This document shows positions 1 to 5,260 of a DNA stretch of 7,038 nt, one piece after another. The DNA comes from Burkholderiaceae bacterium (GTDB taxonomy: Bacteria; Pseudomonadota; Gammaproteobacteria; Burkholderiales; Burkholderiaceae): the NCBI GenBank assembly GCA_947371415.1, contig CANBPJ010000090.1, forward strand, positions 1-7,038, in the 5' to 3' direction. The notes under the pieces are model-generated. The model had not been told where the DNA came from, ran no database searches, and saw only the letters and a list, made by a program, of their open reading frames with translations. The stretch's first letter is position 1, and the number at the start of each line of letters is the position of its first letter. The translations under genes were made by a program, and so were the position numbers.

Positions 1-102
1 CTGCCACGAATGCTGCCCAACGCGTTTTCCCCAGAAAACCTCGTTATGGCTGTTGAGGAGGACTATGCCGACATTGGGTCGATACCCTTCACGGTCAAGC
101 AT
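1..102 (-). CDS. rppH: RNA pyrophosphohydrolase RppH, N-terminal part (runs off the left edge)
   Basis: Read on the minus strand from the ATG at 102-100, the first 34 codons begin MLDREGYRPNVGIVLLN and end with GQHSWQ. This closely matches the start of RppH/NudH Nudix hydrolases; E. coli has DGYRPNVGIV and GQHSWQFPQGG in the same places. RppH removes pyrophosphate from the 5'-triphosphate end of mRNAs, which opens them to RNase E decay, and it acts in the cytoplasm. Only the first strands of the Nudix fold lie here; the catalytic Nudix box (GX5EX7REUXEEXGU) would lie beyond base 1. A GAGG Shine-Dalgarno element sits 9 nt before the ATG (115-112), and a TATAAT box lies further upstream. The gene diverges from proS. 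The family match is strong for so short a piece, so the identity is nearly certain, though function cannot be tested without the Nudix box. Confidence 0.93.
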   Translation of the reverse strand, partial: MLDREGYRPNVGIVLLNSHNEVFWGKRVGQHSWQ

Positions 103-139
103 GAGATCGTGCCTCAAATCCTTTAAAATCAATGATTTG

Positions 140-167
140 ATTATATCCACACATGAAAGCTTCACAA
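140..167 (-). promoter_or_regulatory. Candidate sigma70 promoter for rppH
   Basis: The minus strand has a perfect -10 hexamer TATAAT at 145-140 and a partial -35, TTGTGA (4 of 6 matches to TTGACA), at 167-162, separated by 16 bp. Transcription would start near 133, giving a leader of about 30 nt that includes the GAGG ribosome site. The -35 lies inside the first codons of proS, so the divergent genes share this DNA. The -10 is convincing; the -35 is weaker. Confidence 0.5.
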
Positions 168-1895
168 TCATTTCTCGCCACGCTAAAAGAAGCCCCCTCT
201 GACGCTGAGGTGGTTTCGCACAAACTCATGGTGCGCGCCGGTTTAATTCGCAAACTCAGTGCGGGTATTTATAACTATTTGCCTTTGGGTTTGAAGTCCA
301 TTCGCAAGGTAGAAAACATTATTCGCGAAGAAATGAATCGCGCAGGTGCAATTGAATTGCTCATGCCCATGATCCAGCCTGCGGAGTTGTGGCAAGAGAC
401 GGGTCGTTGGGAAAAGATGGGGCCTGAGTTGCTCCGCATCAAAGATCGTCATGACCGTGACTTTTTAATTCAGCCTACCTCTGAGGAGGTGGTAACAGAT
501 TTAGCGCGTAACGAAATCAAAAGCTATAAACAGCTCCCAATCAATTTTTATCAAATTCAGACCAAGTTCCGTGATGAACGTCGCCCTCGTTTTGGCATCA
601 TGCGTGGTCGTGAGTTCAGTATGAAAGATGCCTATTCATTCGATCGTGATGCTGAGGGTTTAAAGAAGTCATATCAAATCATGTTTGATGCTTACACCCG
701 CATCTTCAAGCGTATGGGTTTGAAGTTCCGTGCGGTAACAGCCGATAACGGTGCTATTGGCGGATCAGGTAGTCAAGAGTTTCATGTGATTGCAGATACG
801 GGCGAGGATGCCATTGTGTATTGCCCAACATCTGATTACGCAGCAAATTTAGAGGCCGCTGAGTCACTTTCATTGATAGCAATACGTGCTGCTGCAGCTC
901 AGCCTATGGCCAAGGTGCCGACGCCTGATCAAACCAACTGTGCCGATGTTGCGAAGTTTTTAGGGTTACCGCTAGAGCAGACCGTGAAGTCGCTATTGTT
1001 TGCTGCTGATCAAGAAGAGGGTCCAGCCAAATTATTTATGGTGTTGGTTCGCGGTGATCATGAGCTCAATGAAATTAAAGCAAGCAAGATTCCTGGTATG
1101 GCGGAGTCACGCTTTGCAAGTGAATCTGAAATCAAGCAAGCATGTAATGCGCCAGCCGGCTATTTAGGCCCAGTTGGAGTTGCGGCTGATGTAACCGTAG
1201 TCGCAGATCGTACCGTTGCTAATATGTCTGACTTCATCTGCGGTGCGAATGAAGAGGGCCATCATTTAACTGGTGTGAACTGGGGTCGTGATTTACCTGA
1301 GTCATTGGTCATGGATTTACGCAATGCTGTTGTAGGTGACTTGTCTCCTGATGGCAAAGGCGTTGTGGATATTTGTCGTGGCATTGAAGTTGGGCATGTA
1401 TTTCAGTTGGGCACACGTTACTCGGAGGCGATGGGCTGTACTTACCTTGATCAACAAGGTAAAGCTCAACCGATGGTGATGGGTTGTTACGGCATTGGCG
1501 TTACACGTTTACTCGGCGCTGCCATTGAGCAAGGCAATGATGAGCGCGGTATTGTGTGGCCGATTTCGATGGCCCCATTTGAGGTGGTGATTTGCCCAAT
1601 GGGATATGACAAATCAGAAGCGGTTAAGGCGGCTGCTGATCAATTGCATGATGAGCTCATCGCTGCTGGTATAGATATTGTTCTAGATGATCGTGGTGAG
1701 AGACCGGGCGCGATGTTTGCGGATTGGGAGTTGATTGGTGTACCGTTCCGCGTAGTCATTGGAGATCGCGGCTTGGTAGATGCTCAGGTGGAATTCAAAG
1801 GCCGGACTGATGCTGAGTCACAAAATATTCCACTATCAGAAATCAAAGCGACAGTGATAGCTGCGGTTGATGCGGCTAAGAAACTCGTTTCTTAA
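153..1895 (+). CDS. proS: Prolyl-tRNA synthetase (bacterial type with editing domain)
   Basis: This class II aminoacyl-tRNA synthetase joins proline to tRNA-Pro in the cytoplasm. At 580 residues it has the usual length of the bacterial form. Motif 1 lies around residues 55-72 (NIIREEMNRAGAIELLMP). Motif 2 is at 140-163 and includes FRDERRPRFG and GREFSMKDAYSF. Motif 3 is at 444-460 (GCYGIGVTRLLG). Between motifs 2 and 3, roughly residues 225-405, is the inserted editing domain that hydrolyses mischarged Ala-tRNA-Pro. Lys279, in EQTVK, falls at the same number as the E. coli editing lysine. The anticodon-binding domain follows from about 473, with LDDRGERPGAMFADWELIGVP at 511-531 split around its conserved Arg and Gly residues. 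The ATG at 153 gives the standard family start MKASQSFLATLKEAPSDAEV. There is no recognisable Shine-Dalgarno sequence before it. The gene diverges from rppH and converges with ffh. No defect is visible. Confidence 0.98.
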   Translation: MKASQSFLATLKEAPSDAEVVSHKLMVRAGLIRKLSAGIYNYLPLGLKSIRKVENIIREEMNRAGAIELLMPMIQPAELWQETGRWEKMGPELLRIKDRHDRDFLIQPTSEEVVTDLARNEIKSYKQLPINFYQIQTKFRDERRPRFGIMRGREFSMKDAYSFDRDAEGLKKSYQIMFDAYTRIFKRMGLKFRAVTADNGAIGGSGSQEFHVIADTGEDAIVYCPTSDYAANLEAAESLSLIAIRAAAAQPMAKVPTPDQTNCADVAKFLGLPLEQTVKSLLFAADQEEGPAKLFMVLVRGDHELNEIKASKIPGMAESRFASESEIKQACNAPAGYLGPVGVAADVTVVADRTVANMSDFICGANEEGHHLTGVNWGRDLPESLVMDLRNAVVGDLSPDGKGVVDICRGIEVGHVFQLGTRYSEAMGCTYLDQQGKAQPMVMGCYGIGVTRLLGAAIEQGNDERGIVWPISMAPFEVVICPMGYDKSEAVKAAADQLHDELIAAGIDIVLDDRGERPGAMFADWELIGVPFRVVIGDRGLVDAQVEFKGRTDAESQNIPLSEIKATVIAAVDAAKKLVS

Positions 1896-1915
1896 ACCCA
1901 AACGCTTTGTAACTA

Positions 1916-3298
1916 TTATTTTTTAAAGAGTCCGCCAATACCCTTGGCGGCTCCTTTTGCAGCCATGGATGCCATGGTGCGTGCCATCTTGCCACCCTTG
2001 AACTGCTTCATCATGGTTTGCATTTGCTCAAACTGCGCCAACAAGCGATTCACTTCCTGAACCTCTACTCCTGCACCCGCTGCGATACGGCGTTTGCGGG
2101 TAGCTTTTAGTAATTCCGGTTTAGCACGCTCTTTTGGCGTCATGCTATCAATGATGCCGCGCATACGTCTAGTTTGTTTATCGGCCGCGCTCAAATTGGT
2201 TTTTGATGCTGCTTGAGCCATGTGACTAGGTAACTTATCCATCAAGCTAGCCATACCGCCCATTTGTTGCATCTGCGCCAGTTGATCTCGGAAGTCGCCT
2301 AGATCAAATCCACCTTTGGATATCTTGCTTGCTAATTTTTCTGCTTTAGCAACATCGACGTTTTGCTGTGCTTGCTCAACTAAGGCAAGGATATCGCCCA
2401 TACCCAAAATGCGATTGGCCATTCGGTCAGCATCGAACGCTTCGAGGCCATCCATTTTTTCAGCAACACCAATAAACTTGAGTGGTACGCCAGTAATTTG
2501 ACGTACTGAAAGCGCTGCGCCGCCTCTTGAGTCACCGTCAAGCTTAGTCAGAATCACACCAGTCAGCGGGAGTGCATCGTGAAATGCCTTAGCTGTATTG
2601 ACGGCATCCTGTCCGAGCATGGCGTCAACTACAAACAAAGTTTCTATCGGATTGAGGTTGGCATGTAAGGTTTTGATTTCTTGCATGAGTGCTTCATCAA
2701 TACCTAGGCGACCTGCTGTATCTACCAAGAGAACATCAAAGTAATGACGTCGTGCCCAATCTAAGGCTGCCGCAGCAATTTCACTGGGCTTTTGAGTGAT
2801 GTTACTTGGAAAAAATTCAGCGCCAACTTGTTTTGTGACTGTTTCTAACTGCTCGATGGCGGCTGGACGATAGATGTCGCAAGAAACGGTCAATACTTTC
2901 TTTTTCTTCTTTTCTTGAAGAAACTTCGCCAGCTTGCCTACAGAAGTAGTTTTCCCGGCACCTTGTAGACCTGCCATCAGAATCACTGCAGGCGGTTGAG
3001 TAGCTAGATTGAGTTCGCCGCTTTGTGTGGCGTCTCCACGCATGACTTGGGCAAGTTCACGTTGCACAACGCCAACCAAGGCTTGGCCAGGGCTAAGGCT
3101 GCCAACCACTTCTTCGCCAAGGGCTTTAAATTTGATTTGTTCTAGTAAAGACTTCACAACTGGAAGTGCAACGTCCGCCTCTAGCAAGGCTAGTCGGATC
3201 TCCCGCAGCATTTCAGCGGTATTACTTTCGGTAAGGCGAGCTTGGCCCCGCATTGTTTTAACAACACGAGATAGGCGGTCGGTGAGATTCTCTAGCAT
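1916..3298 (-). CDS. ffh: Signal recognition particle protein Ffh (SRP54 GTPase)
   Basis: Ffh binds the 4.5S SRP RNA and hydrophobic signal sequences on nascent chains. With the receptor FtsY it directs ribosomes to the SecYEG translocon. The 460-residue protein has the full N-G-M layout. The N domain helices cover about 1-95. The G domain (about 100-300) has the P-loop GLQGAGKTT (110-118), DIYRPAA (141-147), DTAGR (193-197) and TKLDGDSRGG (251-260). The Met-rich M domain follows, with MQQMGGMASLMDKLP (343-357), the RNA-binding stretch around RKRRIAAGAG (401-410) and VQEVNRLL, and a basic tail ending GGLFKK. Methionines cluster again at 426-446, as expected for the signal-peptide groove. The ATG at 3298 gives the family start MLENLTDRLS. 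A GGAAAG element lies 12 nt upstream, rather far for a Shine-Dalgarno site. A TAAAAT -10-like box at 3330-3325 lies inside ypjD but has no clear -35. The gene diverges from ypjD, a neighbour it also has in E. coli. Confidence 0.98.
   Translation of the reverse strand: MLENLTDRLSRVVKTMRGQARLTESNTAEMLREIRLALLEADVALPVVKSLLEQIKFKALGEEVVGSLSPGQALVGVVQRELAQVMRGDATQSGELNLATQPPAVILMAGLQGAGKTTSVGKLAKFLQEKKKKKVLTVSCDIYRPAAIEQLETVTKQVGAEFFPSNITQKPSEIAAAALDWARRHYFDVLLVDTAGRLGIDEALMQEIKTLHANLNPIETLFVVDAMLGQDAVNTAKAFHDALPLTGVILTKLDGDSRGGAALSVRQITGVPLKFIGVAEKMDGLEAFDADRMANRILGMGDILALVEQAQQNVDVAKAEKLASKISKGGFDLGDFRDQLAQMQQMGGMASLMDKLPSHMAQAASKTNLSAADKQTRRMRGIIDSMTPKERAKPELLKATRKRRIAAGAGVEVQEVNRLLAQFEQMQTMMKQFKGGKMARTMASMAAKGAAKGIGGLFKK
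1928..1958 (+). terminator. Candidate hairpin terminator at the proS/ffh convergence
   Basis: A 7-bp perfect stem, CCGCCAA (1932-1938) with TTGGCGG (1944-1950), encloses a 5-nt loop. It is extended by GAG (1928-1930) pairing with CTC (1951-1953) across a bulged T. On the plus strand it is followed by CTTTT, a short U-tract, so it could end proS transcripts. On the minus strand it sits just inside the last codons of ffh and is followed by TTTAAAAAATAA, not a good U-run. The stem is clear but the tail is weak, so the terminator role is inferred. Confidence 0.35.
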
Positions 3299-3318
3299 TT
3301 ATCGATTAGACTTTCCAG

Positions 3319-4167
3319 ATGGATATTTTAGGTTACTCAGGCTCGGGATGGCTGCCATCCGCACTTTATTTGCTTCTTTTGGTCTTTTTAAGTTCTAGAC
3401 CTAAAGGGCGGATTGAGTCTTCTGCTTTTACCAGCCTGGTTCAGGTGGCAATCTTTGTGATTCTGGTAGTTCATGGAATTCAGTTGCATGACTCAGTCTT
3501 TATGCCAGAAGGCTTTGTATTCGGCTTTGCTCAAGATCTTTCGCTGATCGCTTGGGTTGGCCTCGCTTTTTATTGGTTTCAGTCTTGGTTTTTGCCGATT
3601 TCCAGTTTACGCTGGCTTGTTTTATTTTTTGCCTTGATCTGTTCAGCTTTACCCGCCATTTTCTCTGGCACCTTAATTTCCCCTACTGCCGTGTCGGATC
3701 CTTGGTTTAAGGGTCACTTCATAGTTGCCACCGTTTCTGTTGGTTTGTTGAGTCTAGCCGCGATGCACGCCATGTTGATGAGCGTTCAAGATCGTGCTTT
3801 GCATCGCCAATTGGCCATCATCCCCAATAGTCGGGTTGCCCATTGGCTTGAAGACTTACCGCCATTGATGACGATGGAAAGCCTCTTGTTCAATTTGCTC
3901 TATGTCGGTTTTGCGCTGCTGAGTTTGACAGTTTTTTCTGGTCTACTCTTTTCCCAGGCCTTATTTGGTAAGCCCCTTGTTTTTGATCACAAGACTATCT
4001 TTGCGTTGATTTCCTGGTTCTTATTTGCCAGTTTGCTGGTTGCTCGTTGGCGCGTTGGCTTACGAGGACGTGCTGCTATTCGTTGGGTCTTAAGTGCTTA
4101 CACAGCCTTGCTCTTGGCCTATGTTGGCAGTCGATTTGTTTTGGAAGTCATTCTTCAGAGAGCATGA
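3319..4167 (+). CDS. ypjD: YpjD-type integral membrane protein, cytochrome c assembly (CcsA-like) family
   Basis: The 282-residue protein is strongly hydrophobic, with about eight predicted membrane segments, near residues 12-25, 38-56, 73-92, 98-117, 133-153, 190-212, 225-245 and 254-277. The C-terminal stretch, DHKTIFALISWFLFASLL then RWRVGLRGRAAIRW and LLLAYVGSRFVLEVIL, is the signature of YpjD proteins in the CcsA/CcmC cytochrome c assembly superfamily. Histidines at 52, 57, 133, 150 and 224 lie near segment ends and are candidates for haem or metal binding, but the WWD haem-handling motif of CcsA and CcmC is not visible. A role in haem or cytochrome handling is therefore only a family-based suggestion. 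The ATG at 3319 lies 21 bases from the ffh start and has no strong Shine-Dalgarno site. ampD follows 4 nt after the TGA, so the two are probably co-transcribed and translationally coupled. Confidence 0.9.
   Translation: MDILGYSGSGWLPSALYLLLLVFLSSRPKGRIESSAFTSLVQVAIFVILVVHGIQLHDSVFMPEGFVFGFAQDLSLIAWVGLAFYWFQSWFLPISSLRWLVLFFALICSALPAIFSGTLISPTAVSDPWFKGHFIVATVSVGLLSLAAMHAMLMSVQDRALHRQLAIIPNSRVAHWLEDLPPLMTMESLLFNLLYVGFALLSLTVFSGLLFSQALFGKPLVFDHKTIFALISWFLFASLLVARWRVGLRGRAAIRWVLSAYTALLLAYVGSRFVLEVILQRA
4157..4162 (+). promoter_or_regulatory. Ribosome binding site for the TTG start of ampD
   Basis: AGAGAG lies at the end of ypjD, 9 nt before the TTG at 4172. It supports that TTG as the start: the only in-frame ATG upstream is at 4094, deep inside ypjD. 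The ATGA overlapping the ypjD stop at 4164-4167 is in another frame and reaches a stop after three codons (4173-4175). Confidence 0.5.
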
Positions 4168-4171
4168 CATT

Positions 4172-4987
4172 TTGATTAAGTGGCTTCTTTTATTGGCTGG
4201 CGCCTCCCTTTTTTATCTTTGGTTAAAGGGGAAAAAGCAGACAAAATTGAATGTTGACCAAGCCGCCAAAGCAAAGGCAGAGCGAGCTAGGATTTCGGAG
4301 TCTGAGGCAGTTGTTCAGTGCCACTGTTGCTTGGTGCATCTTCCAAAGTCGGGGGCGATTGTCCAGGAGGAGCGCTTCTATTGTTCAAAAGAGCATCTCG
4401 ACTGCTTGGATGCTCGGGGTTGGCTAGGCTCTGCCGCTTGGCGAATTTCCCCTAATCAAGATGCCCGACCGGAAGGCCTCGCCCCTGATTTAGTGGTGAT
4501 TCATCACATTAGCCTGCCACCCGGCGGATTTGTGGGGCGCAATTGCACTCAATTTATTGTGGATTTCTTCCAAAATAAGCTTGATCCCGCTATGCATCCT
4601 TATTTCGAAGAGATTGCTGACCAGAAAGTTTCAAGCCATTTCTTGATTTCCCGTCGTGGTGAAGTGTTTCAGTTTGTTTCCATTCAAAATAAAGCTTGGC
4701 ATGCCGGCCTTTCATCCTTTTTAGGTCGCGAAAAATGTAATGATTTTTCAATTGGCATTGAATTGGAGGGGGATTCTGAGTGCCCCTTTGAGGAAATTCA
4801 ATACACAACACTGGCTAAATTGAGTTCCCAACTTCAGGCTATGTACCTTAATTTGCAATTTGTGGGACATAGCGATATTGCCCCTGGTAGAAAAACGGAT
4901 CCAGGCGTGCAATTTGATTGGAAAAAGTTTCAGGTTAAAAACAACATTCCCGTCGAAAAATTACCCTTTGGCCTAGATCCCCGCTAG
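4172..4987 (+). CDS. ampD: Membrane-anchored 1,6-anhydro-N-acetylmuramyl-L-alanine amidase AmpD fused to a PP0621-like zinc-ribbon module
   Basis: AmpD cleaves the lactyl-L-Ala bond of anhydro-muropeptides during cell-wall recycling and often thereby controls AmpR-dependent beta-lactamase. From the TTG at 4172 the product is 271 residues. Residues 1-19 (MIKWLLLLAGASLFYLWLK) form one membrane segment followed by KGKK, so by the positive-inside rule the rest should face the cytoplasm. Residues 50-78 hold CxxC (C50, C53), then LVHLP and YCSKEH (C71, H75), a likely zinc ribbon as in small PP0621-type proteins. The amidase_2 domain covers about 82-255: HHISLPPG (111-118), AWHAG (175-179), CNDFSIGIELEG (189-200) and GHSDIAPGRKTDPG (232-245). 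By alignment with E. coli AmpD, the zinc ligands are H111, H233 and D243, with E197 and K241 also conserved. E. coli AmpD has about 183 residues and no such N-terminus, so this is a fusion. The TTG start gives the PP0621-like opening IKWLLLL. An amidase-only product from the internal TTG at 4406 is possible but weakly supported. Confidence 0.9.
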   Translation: MIKWLLLLAGASLFYLWLKGKKQTKLNVDQAAKAKAERARISESEAVVQCHCCLVHLPKSGAIVQEERFYCSKEHLDCLDARGWLGSAAWRISPNQDARPEGLAPDLVVIHHISLPPGGFVGRNCTQFIVDFFQNKLDPAMHPYFEEIADQKVSSHFLISRRGEVFQFVSIQNKAWHAGLSSFLGREKCNDFSIGIELEGDSECPFEEIQYTTLAKLSSQLQAMYLNLQFVGHSDIAPGRKTDPGVQFDWKKFQVKNNIPVEKLPFGLDPR

Positions 4988-5002
4988 GTCCAAAAATGGT
5001 AT

Positions 5003-5024
5003 GTGAGCACACGCTCACTTTCTT
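5003..5024 (+). terminator. Candidate rho-independent terminator after ampD
   Basis: GTGAGC (5003-5008) and GCTCAC (5013-5018) form a perfect 6-bp stem with an ACAC loop, followed directly by TTTCTT. It begins 15 bases after the ampD stop and is well placed to end the ypjD-ampD transcript. The stem is short and the U-tract is interrupted by one C, so efficiency may be moderate. Confidence 0.5.
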
Positions 5025-5038
5025 GCCCTTTGGCTAAA

Positions 5039-5072
5039 TAGGGCGCAAAAAAACGCACCAAAATGAGCCCTA
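5039..5072 (+). repeat. Inverted repeat with 6-bp arms and an A-rich interior
   Basis: TAGGGC (5039-5044) is the reverse complement of GCCCTA (5067-5072). The 22-nt interior includes a run of seven A residues flanked by GCGC and CGC. The right arm is followed by ATTTATT, which is not a U-run. It may act as a second weak stop for ampD transcripts or simply be chance; no role is assigned. Confidence 0.3.
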
Positions 5073-5084
5073 ATTTATTGAAAA

Positions 5085-5150
5085 TATAGGGAAAAATACT
5101 TATAAATATTCGCCAGAAATGTCTTACTAAATTCCGAATATTTCCCTATA
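5085..5150. repeat. Nested inverted repeat in the nrdA upstream region
   Basis: The outer arms TATAGGGAAA (5085-5094) and TTTCCCTATA (5141-5150) are perfect 10-bp complements. The inner arms AAATATTCG (5104-5112) and CGAATATTT (5135-5143) are perfect 9-bp complements. On the right side the two arms overlap by three bases; on the left they are separated by 9 bases. The right outer arm reaches into the upstream NrdR-like element. The pattern suggests a cruciform, a hairpin with a large bulge, or paired operator sites for a dimeric regulator. Confidence 0.5.
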
Positions 5151-5158
5151 CTTAGTAG
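5143..5158. promoter_or_regulatory. Weak upstream NrdR-like box
   Basis: TCCCTATACTTAGTAG matches the clear downstream box in 9 of 16 positions, including the CTA and TAGT cores. The two are exactly 31 bp apart, centre to centre, or about three helical turns. Paired boxes with this spacing are the known arrangement for NrdR, the ATP-cone repressor of ribonucleotide reductase genes. The individual match is poor; the spacing is what supports it. Confidence 0.5.
5147..5152 (+). promoter_or_regulatory. Possible -10 element of the nrdA promoter
   Basis: TATACT matches the sigma70 -10 consensus in five of six positions and lies inside the upstream NrdR-like box, so a bound repressor would block it. 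A start near 5159 would give a leader of about 100 nt. The -35 region (around 5123-5129, CTTACTA) is poor. A TATATATAAG stretch at 5241-5250 is too close to the start codon to keep the ribosome site in the transcript. Confidence 0.3.
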
Positions 5159-5173
5159 CAAATGCACTTTGAA

Positions 5174-5189
5174 ACACTAGATGTAGTGT
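5174..5189. promoter_or_regulatory. NrdR box (clear palindrome)
   Basis: ACACTAGATGTAGTGT is a 16-bp palindrome with 6-bp perfect arms, extended to 8-bp arms (AAACACTA and TAGTGTTT, 5172-5191). It matches the known NrdR consensus ACACwATATATwGTGT at both conserved ends. It lies 71 bases before the nrdA start, where an NrdR operator would be expected. NrdR, when loaded with dATP and ATP, represses ribonucleotide reductase operons. nrdR itself is not in the window. Confidence 0.8.
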
Positions 5190-5251
5190 TTGATTACAGC
5201 AATACCCTATTGTTTTTTAACGATTTTTTGTCCAAATAACTATATATAAGC

Positions 5252-5255
5252 AGGA
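5252..5255 (+). promoter_or_regulatory. Ribosome binding site of nrdA
   Basis: AGGA, within CAGGAAAAAT, lies 5 nt before the ATG at 5261. It fixes that ATG as the start rather than the in-frame ATG at 5318. Confidence 0.7.
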
Positions 5256-5260
5256 AAAAT

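Noticed and set aside
1..126. Plus-strand open frame ending in TAA at 124-126 (41 codons, open at the left edge)
   Set aside because: It resembles no family I know, while the opposite strand reads as the well-conserved RppH N-terminus over the same bases.
243..452. Minus-strand frame inside proS
   Set aside because: It is the shadow of the conserved motif 1 region of ProRS.
2910..2925. Possible slippery A-run giving a lysine run (Ffh residues 130-134)
   Set aside because: The frame is intact on both sides, mixed AAA/AAG codons break the run, and a basic stretch at this point is normal for Ffh.
3009..3398. Plus-strand frame of 129 residues across the ffh 5' end
   Set aside because: It is antisense to the conserved ffh N-G region and extends into ypjD in another frame; Ser/Arg-rich with no family resemblance.
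4094..4171. ATG at 4094 as the ampD start
   Set aside because: It would overlap ypjD by 74 bases, and the added residues are an out-of-frame reading of a conserved YpjD membrane segment. The TTG at 4172 gives the expected IKWLLLL opening.
5241..5250. TATATATAAG as the nrdA -10 element
   Set aside because: A start 6-8 nt downstream would remove or truncate the AGGA ribosome site at 5252-5255, so it is unlikely to be the main promoter.
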